Assembly: GCA_023228945.1 (NCBI GenBank)
Contig: JALOAI010000010.1
Coordinates: 62,001 to 126,000, forward strand
Reading direction: 5' to 3'
DNA length: 64,000 nucleotides
Source: Pigmentiphaga sp.
GTDB taxonomy: Bacteria; Pseudomonadota; Gammaproteobacteria; Burkholderiales; Burkholderiaceae_B
In this document: in pieces, positions 34,222 through 42,763 of the stretch
Numbering within the stretch: the stretch's first letter is position 1
How the letters are laid out: each line of letters begins with the position of its first letter
Notes under the pieces: model-generated
The model's database searches: none
Told to the model about the DNA's origin: nothing
What the model saw: the letters and a program-made list of their open reading frames with translations, nothing else
Program-made: the position numbers and the translations under genes

Positions 34222-35742
34222 ATGGCGCGCTGGTTCTACACCGGGTTGCTGGCGCTGGTGGCGCCGTTGTTCTGGTGGCGCCTGGCCCGCCGCGCCCGCC
34301 GCGAGGGTGGCGATTGGCAGGTACTGCATCCGCACCGCTTCGGCCGGGGTTGGCAATGCCGCACGGCGCCTTCGCCCGTGTGGGTCCATGCCGTCAGCCT
34401 GGGCGAGACCCGGGCCGCCGAGCCTTTGCTGGCCGCCTTGCTGGGCCAGGGCTTGCCGGTGCTGCTCACGCATACCACCGCCACTGCCCGCGATGCCGCC
34501 GCGGCCCGTTTTGCGGACGCAATCCGCGAGGGCCAGCTCCAGCAAGCCTGGCTGCCTTACGATTTTCCGGGAGCCATGCGGCGCTTCGTCGCCGCCGCGC
34601 GGCCCCGGGTGCTCTTGCTGATCGAGCGAGAAATCTGGCCCAATCTGCTGCATGCCTGCGGCCGCGCCGGTGTGCCGGCGGTGCTGGTCAACGCGCGGCT
34701 TTCCGCGCGCTCGGCCCGGGTGCTGGCACGCCTGGGGCTTTGGATGCGGCCGGCGTTGCGCGGACTCGCGGCGGTGCTGGCGCAAACCGCCGACGACGCC
34801 GCGCGCTTGCAGGCGCTTGGCGCCCCGCGTCCCGTGGTGACGGGCAATCTCAAGTTCGATGTCCGGCTGGATCCTGCCGAAGCCGCCGAGGGTCGGCGCT
34901 GGCGCGCCGCCTGGGCCAGGCCGGTCATCATCCTGGCCAGTACCCGCGATGGAGAAGAGGCGCGGCTCCTGGAGGCGGTGCTTGCCGCCGAGGCCGGCGT
35001 GGGCAGAGGTAGCGAGGCTGTAGAGCGTGCCGAAGTGGCCGCCGCGGCAGTGGCCGGCGGCAATGTCGCGTCCACTGTCAGCCAGACCGAGGGCGAAGAC
35101 CCCACCGCCGAAGAGGCGGACAAGGCGCCGGAGGCGGGCGGGGGCCGCGAGGTTCGCGGAAACGAGGAAAGTGGCGCGCTGCGGCCGCTTTGGCTGGTCG
35201 TGCCCCGCCACGCCCGGCGCTTCGACGAAGTGGCGGCGCTGCTCACACGAGCCGGTGTGGCGTGGCAGCGGCGCGCCGCGCTGCCGGATCCGCTTGCCCT
35301 GGCCCCGGATTGCCGCTGGCTGCTGGGCGACTCGATGGGTGAGATGGCGCGTTATTACGGGGCTGCCGATATCGCTATCCTGGGCGGGAGCTTCGAGGAT
35401 TTTGGCGGCCAGAACCTGCTGGAGGCCTGTGCCGTGGGAGTGCCGGTGCTGGTGGGGCCGTCGGTGCGCAATTTCGCCGAGGCGGTGGCGGATGCGGTAC
35501 GGGCCGGTGCGGCGTGCCAGGTGGCCGAACCCGCGGCGGCGGTGGCATTGGCGCGCGATTGGCTGGCGCGGCCCGACGAACGCCGGCGGCATGCCGCGGC
35601 AACGCTGGCTTTCGTGGCGGAACACCAGGGTGCTACGGCGCGAACCCTGGCCTGCCTGACCACGTTCCTGAGCGCAAGACTCGCCGGTCACGGCGAGGTT
35701 GGCGAGGCCAAGTCTGCCGGAGCCGAAGGCTCCCCCGAATAG
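34222..35742 (+). CDS. waaA: Kdo transferase with an acidic insertion
   Basis: A 506-residue GT-B enzyme that adds Kdo to lipid A precursor. It has an N-terminal membrane anchor (FYTGLLALVAPLFWW), HAVSLGETRAAEPL, the donor-site region GGSFEDFGGQNLLEACA and the stretch VTGNLKFDV. Typical family members have about 420-435 residues; the extra length is mainly an acidic, low-complexity segment of some 55 residues after STRDGEEARLLEAVL (DNA roughly 34,990-35,170), likely a surface loop. The last seven codons and the stop are formed by a copy of the 62-bp repeat. I prefer ATG 34222 over TTG 34213. Confidence 0.92.
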   Translation: MARWFYTGLLALVAPLFWWRLARRARREGGDWQVLHPHRFGRGWQCRTAPSPVWVHAVSLGETRAAEPLLAALLGQGLPVLLTHTTATARDAAAARFADAIREGQLQQAWLPYDFPGAMRRFVAAARPRVLLLIEREIWPNLLHACGRAGVPAVLVNARLSARSARVLARLGLWMRPALRGLAAVLAQTADDAARLQALGAPRPVVTGNLKFDVRLDPAEAAEGRRWRAAWARPVIILASTRDGEEARLLEAVLAAEAGVGRGSEAVERAEVAAAAVAGGNVASTVSQTEGEDPTAEEADKAPEAGGGREVRGNEESGALRPLWLVVPRHARRFDEVAALLTRAGVAWQRRAALPDPLALAPDCRWLLGDSMGEMARYYGAADIAILGGSFEDFGGQNLLEACAVGVPVLVGPSVRNFAEAVADAVRAGAACQVAEPAAAVALARDWLARPDERRRHAAATLAFVAEHQGATARTLACLTTFLSARLAGHGEVGEAKSAGAEGSPE

Positions 35743-35781
35743 GGGCGGAGACGTTCAGGCCGGAAGGCCGGAGCTCTTCAC
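35719..35781 (+). repeat. Structured intergenic repeat, copy D, spanning the waaA end
   Basis: This copy has GGAGCC-GAA-GGCTCC, CCCC-GAATA-GGGG, GCGGAGA, a GGCC-GGAA-GGCC hairpin, and GAGCTCTTCAC. It encodes the last residues and TAG of waaA (35740-35742) and its TCA at 35778-35780 is the stop codon of the convergent kdkA. It may act as a two-way terminator. Confidence 0.6.
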
Positions 35782-36518
35782 GCCATGGCTGCCTGCCACG
35801 CCGCCTGCAGTTGCTCCCAGCCCGGGGGCAGGGCCGGATCGCGGGTAATACGGCGTATCGAACGCTGCAGCCGCGCCAGGTTGGCGGCGGCCTCGCCCGA
35901 GGCCAGCGGGCCCTCGCCGCCACGATCGAAGTCGATCAGCCAGGGTTGCAGCGCGGCATCGATCAGGATGTTGTGGGCGTTGAGGTCGGGATGGCCCACC
36001 CCCGCGAGATGGAAACGGGCCAGGGTGCGGCCAAGCTCCGACCACGGGATGTCGGCGTCGTTGGCCTGCAGGCTTTCGGCCAGCGAACGGGTGCCTTCCA
36101 GCCGGCGGGTGAGGAGCGCCTGGCGATACCAGAATCCGCCGGTGCGCCACCAGGCCGCGGCAAGCGCCTGCGGCACCGGCAGACCGGCCCCGGCGAGACG
36201 GCGCAGCAGGCGGAACTCGCGCAGGCAACGGGTGCGTTCCTCGCCTTGCCAGACATAGAGCTCGCGCGCGCCCAGCCGCGCGGGCAGGCCGCCACGCCGG
36301 TACTGGCGCAATACGCCTTCCGTGCCGTCGGGCAGCATGACGAACCAGGCCGCGCCGCGTCCGCCACGGCCCCGGATGGCGCGCGCGGCTTCGCCATAGG
36401 CCGCCGGCTCCAGCCAGCGCCAGGGGGTGTCGCCCGGCGGGAGCACGGGATCGAGAATGACCCCGCCGCCCCCCGGATGGGAGGTAGAAGGAATCGGCAG
36501 GACACGTGGTTCGGTCAT
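35778..36518 (-). CDS. kdkA: 3-deoxy-D-manno-octulosonic acid kinase
   Basis: A 246-residue protein-kinase-fold enzyme that phosphorylates the Kdo residue of LPS, found in bacteria with a single, phosphorylated Kdo such as Haemophilus and Bordetella. It keeps the catalytic loop HPDLNAHNILID and the metal-binding LIDFDRGGEG. The ATG at 36518 (MTEPRVLP) is the natural start. It is convergent to waaA; the two stop codons are only 35 bp apart within a repeat copy. A single-Kdo WaaA plus KdkA is a coherent pair in the LPS pathway. Confidence 0.9.
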   Translation of the reverse strand: MTEPRVLPIPSTSHPGGGGVILDPVLPPGDTPWRWLEPAAYGEAARAIRGRGGRGAAWFVMLPDGTEGVLRQYRRGGLPARLGARELYVWQGEERTRCLREFRLLRRLAGAGLPVPQALAAAWWRTGGFWYRQALLTRRLEGTRSLAESLQANDADIPWSELGRTLARFHLAGVGHPDLNAHNILIDAALQPWLIDFDRGGEGPLASGEAAANLARLQRSIRRITRDPALPPGWEQLQAAWQAAMA

Positions 36519-36587
36519 GGCGGCATCAGCGCTCGCGCAGCAACTCGGCGGGCGACCCATCAGTCGGGAATGTGGGCTCTCGCGGCA

Positions 36588-37985
36588 TCAGCGCGCGCGC
36601 AATAATTGGTTGATGGCGTGCAGATCGTCTTCGGTGAGCTGGCCGGTGGCGCCTTTCAGGCGCAAGCCCGACATCAGCGTGCCGTAGCGGGCCTGGGCGA
36701 GATCGCGCTGGGTGGCGAATAGCTGCTGCTGCGCCGCGAGCACATCGAGGTTGATGCGCACGCCCACTTCGTAGCCGGTCTGGTTGGCTTCGAGGGCTTT
36801 GCGGCTGGAGCCGACGCCGGCCTCGAGGGCGCGAACCTGGGCCAGCCCCGAATTGACATTGAGGAACGCCGTGCGGGTGGCCTGGATGGCCTCGCGACGG
36901 GCGGTTTCGTAGTCTTGGCGCGCGGCGTCCTGTTCGGCCACGGCCTGCCGCACTCGAGACGACACCAGCCCACCCTGGTAGATGGGAATGTTGAGTTGCA
37001 GGCCGATGCTGCCCGACGTGGCGCGGGCCCGGCCCGAACCAAAGTTGGCGGCTTGCGTGCCTTCCGGAGTGTAGCGATTGTTGGATTGGCCAAAATTGGC
37101 CACCAGCGACAGCTGCGGGTAATGGCCGCTACGGGCGATCTCGATGCCGCGTTCGCTGATGGCGGTGGCGAGCTGCGATTGCACCACGGTGAGATTGGCG
37201 GTTTCGGCGCGTTCGACCCAGGCGTCGAGGCGCGCCGGCTGCGGCGCGGGAATCGCCGCGCCGGCGGGCAGCGCCGCCAGGGTGTCGGGCGGGCGGCCGA
37301 TCAGCTTGGCCAGTTCGTTGCGGCGGACTTCGAGCGTATTCTGGGCTTGCAGCAGCTCGGCTTCGACGAGGTCGTAGCGCGCTTGCGCTTCGTAGGTATC
37401 GGTGATCGTGGCCGTGCCGAGCTCGAAGTTGCGTTCGGCGGATTTGAGCTGCTCCGCGATCGAGGTGCGCTCGGCTTCCGATGCCACCAGGGTGTCTTCG
37501 GACATGAGCACGTCGAAATAGGCTTGGGCAACGCGCAGCAGGAGGTCTTGGAAGGCCTGCTGCAGGTGCAGTTCGGCGATGGTGACGCCGAGCTTGGCGG
37601 CTTCGTAGTGCTGCCAGCTGGCCCAGTCGAACAGCGGTTGGCTGAGGGTGAGCTGATAGCCGTAGTTGTCGGCATGCACCTGGCGGCGCGGCATTTCGTT
37701 GGTGAAGCGGGTGCGGGTGTCGGCGTAGCTGCCGGTGGCCAGGGCGCTGACCCAGGGCAGCAGGTTGGCGCGGGCCTGGGGCAGTTGTTCGAGATCGGCC
37801 TGGTAGCGGGCGCGGGCGGCGGCGAAGACGGGATCGGACGCCATGGCCTCTTGTACCGCCTGCGTCAGGTTGAGGGCCCACGCCGGGGCGGTGCCCAGGG
37901 CCCAAAGCAGCGGGACGAGCCGCCAGGATCGCAATCGGCGGGCAACAGCCCCGCCGCGGGGAAACGAGACTCCGGATGACGGCAT
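36588..37985 (-). CDS. tolC: TolC-family outer-membrane efflux channel
   Basis: A 465-residue outer-membrane channel with signal peptide (LVPLLWALGTAPAWA) and the paired helical repeats of the family (LNLTQAVQEAMASDP; LTLSQPLFDWASW; QLNIPIYQGGLVSSRVRQA). It forms a trimeric exit duct for type I secretion and RND efflux. No membrane-fusion or ABC partner is near. As the only exit channel in the window it could serve the RTX-type protein at the left end, but general TolC function is more likely. It lies downstream of the PIMT-like gene. Confidence 0.9.
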   Translation of the reverse strand: MPSSGVSFPRGGAVARRLRSWRLVPLLWALGTAPAWALNLTQAVQEAMASDPVFAAARARYQADLEQLPQARANLLPWVSALATGSYADTRTRFTNEMPRRQVHADNYGYQLTLSQPLFDWASWQHYEAAKLGVTIAELHLQQAFQDLLLRVAQAYFDVLMSEDTLVASEAERTSIAEQLKSAERNFELGTATITDTYEAQARYDLVEAELLQAQNTLEVRRNELAKLIGRPPDTLAALPAGAAIPAPQPARLDAWVERAETANLTVVQSQLATAISERGIEIARSGHYPQLSLVANFGQSNNRYTPEGTQAANFGSGRARATSGSIGLQLNIPIYQGGLVSSRVRQAVAEQDAARQDYETARREAIQATRTAFLNVNSGLAQVRALEAGVGSSRKALEANQTGYEVGVRINLDVLAAQQQLFATQRDLAQARYGTLMSGLRLKGATGQLTEDDLHAINQLLRAR

Positions 37986-38056
37986 GCGTGGGTTTCCTGC
38001 GAAGCAGCGGCGGGTCGTGGACGGCGCACGCCGCCTGGCGTGCCGCCCGTGGACGG

Positions 38057-38740
38057 TTAGAAGCGGAATTGCGACACGGACACCCCGCGCAAGGGCGGAA
38101 TCAGGGTTTCGAACAGGTTTTCGGTGGCGAACTCGGCGGCGCTGGTGCGGGTGATGCGGCGGACCGTCATGACCGGCGCCCGGCCGACGGCGATGAGCAG
38201 GCGGCCGTTGATGCGGAGCTGGTATTTGAGGCCGTCGGGCACGTGTTCGGGAACCGAACCGGTGACGAGGATGGCATCGTATTCGTTGGAACCCCAGCCA
38301 TTGTGGCCGTCGCCGGTTTCGACGTGGACATTGGCCACGCCTTGGCGGGAGAGGTTGTCGGCGGCGAAGGCGGCCAGCCGGGGGTTGATTTCGACCGACG
38401 TGACCTGATAGGCCTGGCGGGCCAGCAGGGCGGCCTGGTAGCCCGAGCCGGTGCCGATTTCGAGCACGCTTTCGGTATGGCTGAGCTCGAGTGCCTGGAC
38501 CAGCTGGGCTTCGAGCTTGGGAGTGAGCATGACCTCGCCGGTATCGGCGCCATCGACGCGCAGCGGGATCTCGGTGTCGGAAAAGGCGAGCGCGCGCAGC
38601 GCCGGCGCGACGAACTGTTCACGCCGTACGATGAACAGGGATTCGAGCACGGCGGGATCGAGTACCCCGGCGGGACGGATCTGTTGCTCCACCATATTGA
38701 AGCGTGCTTGTTCGACGTCGGGAAGAGTGGCGGCGTTCAT
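38057..38740 (-). CDS. PIMT-like methyltransferase
   Basis: A 227-residue Rossmann methyltransferase with motif I VLEIGTGSGYQAALLA. Its closest family is protein-L-isoaspartate O-methyltransferase, which repairs damaged aspartyl residues. True enzymes carry a GxTIS-P segment before motif I for the isoaspartyl substrate; here the corresponding part reads GEVMLTPKLEAQ, so activity on isoaspartate is doubtful and another substrate is possible. It is followed by tolC, 71 bp away, and is divergent from thiD. Confidence 0.8.
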   Translation of the reverse strand: MNAATLPDVEQARFNMVEQQIRPAGVLDPAVLESLFIVRREQFVAPALRALAFSDTEIPLRVDGADTGEVMLTPKLEAQLVQALELSHTESVLEIGTGSGYQAALLARQAYQVTSVEINPRLAAFAADNLSRQGVANVHVETGDGHNGWGSNEYDAILVTGSVPEHVPDGLKYQLRINGRLLIAVGRAPVMTVRRITRTSAAEFATENLFETLIPPLRGVSVSQFRF

Positions 38741-38806
38741 CGGGACTCCGGGCGGGGCGCGCGGTGTGTGCGGGCCCCCGAAAACAGGGACAATAGCGGA
38801 TGCACT

Positions 38807-38838
38807 TGGCGCCGGAGCATGGCTTTGCTCCGGCGCCA
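38807..38838 (+). promoter_or_regulatory. Perfect 12-bp hairpin in the thiD leader region
   Basis: TGGCGCCGGAGC (38807-38818) pairs with GCTCCGGCGCCA (38827-38838) across an 8-nt loop. It lies between the divergent PIMT-like gene and thiD. A second 6-bp hairpin (GCGCCA/TGGCGC) follows at 38865-38880, 11 bp before the thiD start. The pair could act in the leader RNA; no thiamine-pyrophosphate riboswitch motif is seen. Confidence 0.45.
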
Positions 38839-38891
38839 GACGTAATCTTTGATTTTACCCCCTTGCGCCAGCTTTGGCGCGGGCTGCTCCC

Positions 38892-39755
38892 ATGGAAGTC
38901 CCGATGGTACCGATGATCGATCCCACCCCTGTCGCCGGCCCACCGGCCCGTTGCCACACCGTGTCCATTGCCGGTGTCGATCCATCCGGCGGCGCCGGTG
39001 TGCTGGCCGACGTCAAGGCCATGAGCGCGCTGGGCGCCTACGCCTGCGGCGTGATCGCCGCGCTGACCGCCCAGAACACGCGGGGAGTCACGGGCATCGC
39101 GCCGGTGGCGCCGGAGTTCGTGCGTCAGCAGATCCTCACGCTGCTCGACGACGTGCGCATCGATGCCGTCAAGATCGGCATGTTGGGGCAGGCGCCGGTC
39201 ATCGGCGCCGTGGCGGAAGCGCTGGCGCCGGCGAACATCCCGCATATCGTGCTCGATCCCGTGATGGTGGCCAAAAGCGGCGATCATCTGCTCGAGCGCC
39301 AGGCCGTGGGCGCGCTGCGCGAGCAGCTTCTGCCCATGGCCACCCTGATCACGCCCAATCTGCCGGAGGCGGGCGTTTTACTGGATCAGCGACCGGTCGA
39401 AACCTTGAAGGAAATGCGCCGCGTGGCCGAGCGCCTGCGGGCCGTCATGGCGCCGGCCAACGGCCGGTGGGTACTGCTCAAGGGCGGGCACCTGCCGGGC
39501 TCGGAGGCAATCGACCTGCTGCACGATGGCGACCGCATGATCGAGCTGTCGGCGCCCAAGGTGCCCACCCGGAATACACATGGTACGGGCTGCACTTTAT
39601 CGTCGGCGCTGGCGGCCTTGCTGCCCCAGCACGACGACGTGCCGGCGGCCACGCGAGCGGCCAAAGACTACGTAATTCAGGCCCTGCGCCACGCCGATCG
39701 CCTGAAAGTGGGCGGTGGCCATGGGCCGCTGCATCATTTTTATCGCTGGTGGTAG
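38892..39755 (+). CDS. thiD: Hydroxymethylpyrimidine (phosphate) kinase
   Basis: A 287-residue PfkB-like kinase that phosphorylates HMP and HMP-phosphate in thiamine synthesis. It has the substrate region GVDPSGGAGVLADVKAM, DPVMVAKSGDHLL, and the anion-hole motif NTHGTGCTLSSALA with the catalytic Asp position replaced by the usual GTGC arrangement. The ATG at 38892 (MEVPMVPM) is the likely start; other in-frame ATGs follow within 7 codons. No other thiamine gene is adjacent apart from the unassigned MoeB/ThiF protein 10 kb away. Confidence 0.92.
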   Translation: MEVPMVPMIDPTPVAGPPARCHTVSIAGVDPSGGAGVLADVKAMSALGAYACGVIAALTAQNTRGVTGIAPVAPEFVRQQILTLLDDVRIDAVKIGMLGQAPVIGAVAEALAPANIPHIVLDPVMVAKSGDHLLERQAVGALREQLLPMATLITPNLPEAGVLLDQRPVETLKEMRRVAERLRAVMAPANGRWVLLKGGHLPGSEAIDLLHDGDRMIELSAPKVPTRNTHGTGCTLSSALAALLPQHDDVPAATRAAKDYVIQALRHADRLKVGGGHGPLHHFYRWW

Positions 39756-39863
39756 CCGTGGGAGGCCATGCGGTCGGCCCGCCGCCCGGCCGGGGCCCAC
39801 ATGCCTGGCCGAAGCGAAACCTCGGTGATGGTCCGGTGCCGCGTCCCGGGGCCGTCGATGGAT

Positions 39864-41036
39864 CTACGATTCGCGGCGCCAGGGCCACCAGTGCCGCCAG
39901 GCCAGGGCGAGCCGGTTGCGGTGTTCGATCAGCAATAGCGCCGCCAGGGCGAGCAGCAGAATCAGCAGGTTGGGGCCCAGGGCGGTCAGCCAGGGCGTCC
40001 AGCCATACAGCATGCCCGCATTGAGCGTGAGCTGATTGAGCATGAAGAACGCCACACCGGCCAGGATGCCCAAGAACACCTTGCCGCCCACGCCGCCGCG
40101 GCGGGTCTGCATCAGGCTGATCGGAGCGGCGATGGTCAGCATCACCCACAGCGTGAAGGGATAGACCAGTTTGCGCCAGGCGGCTACCACCTGGCGATCG
40201 GAGGTCAACTGGTTGTCGTCCAGGTATTGGATGTAGTGCCAGAGGTCGAGCACGCTCATGCGTTCGGGTTTGAGAACGCGCGCCAACAGCAGTTCGGGTG
40301 TCAGCGAGGTTGGAATCTCCAGCCGTTCGCTGTGCTCGATGAGGACCGGCGTGTGTCCGGTGGGCTGGGCGTCGGCCAGCGACCGCAGCACGTCCGGATC
40401 GATCCGGTTGGCGACCACCTGGGACAGGCGCAGCTGGCCGTCGGCGAACTCGCCTTGCTCGGCGCGCAGCAGGCCCCGCAGCCGGAGGTCGGGGCCGAAC
40501 TCATAGAGGGTGACGTCGCGTACGTTGCCGTTGGACAGCAGATGGCCCACGTTGACGATGCGTTCGCCGTCGGCGGATTTTTCTTTGAACCAGTAGCCGC
40601 TGCCCAGGCGTCCGTCGCCGGCGCGGCCCAGGAACTGCAGGCTGGCCTGGCCCAGCCGGACCTCGGAAATCGGCACGATCACCTCGGCCACCAGGATGGA
40701 CGCCGCCACCAGCGGCAGCGACAGCCACCAGAGCGAGCGCAGCAGGCCCAGGGCGCTGACGCCGGAGGCCCGCAGGATCACCAGCTCGTGCCGCTGCGCC
40801 AGGCCGGCCAGCGCCAGGATGGCGCCGATCAGCAGCCCGATCGGCAGCAGGTCGTAGAGACGGGTGGGCAGCTCGAGGAATTCGAGATAGAGCAGGTGGA
40901 TGAGGCGGAAGTCGGCATCCACCCGGTCGAGCCGGTCGACCAGGGTGAAAAAGCTGAACAGCCCGATCAGGGCCACCACGACCACGGCGCACGAACGATA
41001 GATTTCGCGCGCGAGGTAGCGCCGCGCTGTCTTCAC
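39864..41036 (-). CDS. lptG: LptF/LptG-family LPS export permease, LptG-like
   Basis: A 390-residue inner-membrane protein with about six membrane segments in two groups (near residues 15-35, 60-120 and 275-385) and a periplasmic beta-jellyroll between. LptG pairs with LptF and the ATPase LptB to lift LPS from the inner membrane. The start is a GTG (41036) overlapping the stop of galU by four bases (GTGA), so it is made with galU. LptF and LptG are commonly adjacent; here no lptF is in the window. The assignment as LptG rather than LptF rests on the N-terminus KTARRYLAREIY and is moderate. Confidence 0.85.
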   Translation of the reverse strand: MKTARRYLAREIYRSCAVVVVALIGLFSFFTLVDRLDRVDADFRLIHLLYLEFLELPTRLYDLLPIGLLIGAILALAGLAQRHELVILRASGVSALGLLRSLWWLSLPLVAASILVAEVIVPISEVRLGQASLQFLGRAGDGRLGSGYWFKEKSADGERIVNVGHLLSNGNVRDVTLYEFGPDLRLRGLLRAEQGEFADGQLRLSQVVANRIDPDVLRSLADAQPTGHTPVLIEHSERLEIPTSLTPELLLARVLKPERMSVLDLWHYIQYLDDNQLTSDRQVVAAWRKLVYPFTLWVMLTIAAPISLMQTRRGGVGGKVFLGILAGVAFFMLNQLTLNAGMLYGWTPWLTALGPNLLILLLALAALLLIEHRNRLALAWRHWWPWRRES

Positions 41037-41869
41037 ACGGCGAGTCCGTGATATTTGCGGCCGAGCTCTACGGTGGCTTCGAAGAAGCCCGTCTTGCTGC
41101 CGCAGTCGTAGCGTTTGCCCTCGTAGCGATGGGCGAACACCTTGCGTTCGCGCAGCAGCGCGGCGATGCCGTCGGTGAGCTGGATTTCGCCACCCACCCC
41201 TTTTTGCGTATGGCGCAGGCAATCGAAGATCTGGGGCTCGAGTACGTAGCGGCCAACCACGGCCAGCGTGGACGGGGCTTGCTCGGGAGCCGGTTTTTCG
41301 ACGATGCCGAAGACCTGTTCGGTTTGCGCGTCGACGGCTTCGGAGGCGACGATGCCGTACTTATTGGTATCGGCCCGCGGCACTTCCTGTACGCCGATGA
41401 CGCTGCCGCCCTGGGCGTGCGCGGCCTCGATGAGCTGGCGGGTAACGGAGATATCGGCATCGATCAGGTCGTCGGCCAGCAGCACGGCAAAAGGCTCGTC
41501 GCCCACCACGGGGGCCGCGCACAACACCGCGTGGCCCAGCCCCAGGGGCGCCGGCTGACGGATATAGATGCAATTGACGTGCGATGGCAGGATGTTGCGC
41601 ACCGTATCGAGGAGTTCGAGCTTGCCCTTGGTTTCGAGCTCGGCCTCGAGCTCGGGAGAGCTGTCGAAGTGGTCTTCGATGGCGCGCTTGTGGCGGCCGG
41701 TGATGAAAACCAGATCGGTGATGCCGGCCGCCACGGCTTCTTCCACGGCATACTGGATCAGCGGTTTGTCGACGATGGGCAGCATTTCTTTGGGGCTGGC
41801 CTTGGTGGCCGGGAGAAAACGGGTGCCGAGACCAGCGACCGGGAAGACCGCTTTACGTACAAGTTTCAT
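41033..41869 (-). CDS. galU: UTP-glucose-1-phosphate uridylyltransferase
   Basis: A 278-residue nucleotidyltransferase that makes UDP-glucose for LPS and other glycans. It carries the nucleotide-binding start PVAGLGTRFLPATKASPKEML, the PLGLGHAVL sugar-binding segment and EKPAPEQAPS. It is the first gene of a pair with lptG; the stop codon overlaps the GTG start of lptG. It lies 123 bp downstream of mtgA, in a spacer containing no gene. Confidence 0.95.
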   Translation of the reverse strand: MKLVRKAVFPVAGLGTRFLPATKASPKEMLPIVDKPLIQYAVEEAVAAGITDLVFITGRHKRAIEDHFDSSPELEAELETKGKLELLDTVRNILPSHVNCIYIRQPAPLGLGHAVLCAAPVVGDEPFAVLLADDLIDADISVTRQLIEAAHAQGGSVIGVQEVPRADTNKYGIVASEAVDAQTEQVFGIVEKPAPEQAPSTLAVVGRYVLEPQIFDCLRHTQKGVGGEIQLTDGIAALLRERKVFAHRYEGKRYDCGSKTGFFEATVELGRKYHGLAV

Positions 41870-41992
41870 AGGAAGTCGAAGCTACGGAAAGAGAGGTTGA
41901 TATTGTCGCAGATGCCGCCGTGCTCGCATAAGGGGCGAAGCTTCAAGGCGTTTCAGCCTGTCGGGCGAGGTTCTCGCGGGCGGTGGCGGGGC

Positions 41993-42751
41993 TCAGGGAA
42001 TCTCGGCATGGCGCAGACGCGCGGCAATGGTGTTGGTGCGCGAGTTGAGATACGACGTGACGCCCCGGGTATCGTAGAAACGGGGGTTGGGCAGCCGCGC
42101 CGCCAGCTGCGCTGCCTGGCGCGCGGAGAGCTGGCCGGCGCCCCGCCCGAAATGATGCCGCGCCGCGGCCTCGGCGCCAAACACGCCGTTACCCCACTCG
42201 GCGATATTGAGATAGAGCTCGAGGATGCGCCGCTTGCTCATGAACGTCTCCATCATCCAGGCCAGGACCAGCTCCTGGGCCTTGCGCCAATAACTGCGGT
42301 CATTGCTCAAGAACAGGTTTTTGGCGGTCTGCTGGGTGATCGTGGAGGCGCCGCGCAGGGTGCCGCGCGGGAGTTCGCGGCCGGCCTGCTCCGCCGCCGC
42401 GCGCCGGGCGGCGAGGTCGCGATTGTGTTCCCAGGCGGCTCGAATGGCGTCCCAGTCGGCGCCACGGTGCTGCAGGAAGCGGCTGTCTTCAGACGCGATG
42501 ACCGCCTGCTTGAGGGCGGGGCTGATCGCGTCGTAGTCCACCCACTGATAGCGTAGCTCGGCCTCGGGCTGCTGTCGCCACAGTTCGGACATGGCGGCGC
42601 GCATGACCGGTGTGGGACCGGGATTGAAGTGCGAGTACCACAGCACCCGCAGGACGAAGACGGCCTGCAGCAAGAGCACGAACAACACCACACCGAGGCA
42701 GACCCCGAGCAGCAGGCGGCCCGGCGAAACATGGCGGAGGAGCGCGGCCAT
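41993..42751 (-). CDS. mtgA: Monofunctional biosynthetic peptidoglycan transglycosylase
   Basis: A 252-residue membrane-anchored GT51 enzyme that polymerises lipid II glycan strands. An N-terminal membrane helix (LLLGVCLGVVLFVLLLQAVFV) is followed by the transferase core with the catalytic glutamate region SEDSRFLQHRGADWDAI and STITQQTAKNLFLS, and the second glutamate near LELYLNIAEWG. No transpeptidase domain is present. It follows aroE by 12 bp, so both share a transcript with the TonB-like gene. Confidence 0.94.
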   Translation of the reverse strand: MAALLRHVSPGRLLLGVCLGVVLFVLLLQAVFVLRVLWYSHFNPGPTPVMRAAMSELWRQQPEAELRYQWVDYDAISPALKQAVIASEDSRFLQHRGADWDAIRAAWEHNRDLAARRAAAEQAGRELPRGTLRGASTITQQTAKNLFLSNDRSYWRKAQELVLAWMMETFMSKRRILELYLNIAEWGNGVFGAEAAARHHFGRGAGQLSARQAAQLAARLPNPRFYDTRGVTSYLNSRTNTIAARLRHAEIP

Positions 42752-42763
42752 ACCGTGACGGGC

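Noticed and set aside
38741..38891. Thiamine-pyrophosphate riboswitch upstream of thiD
   Set aside because: The conserved CUGAGA and related segments are missing; only simple hairpins are present.
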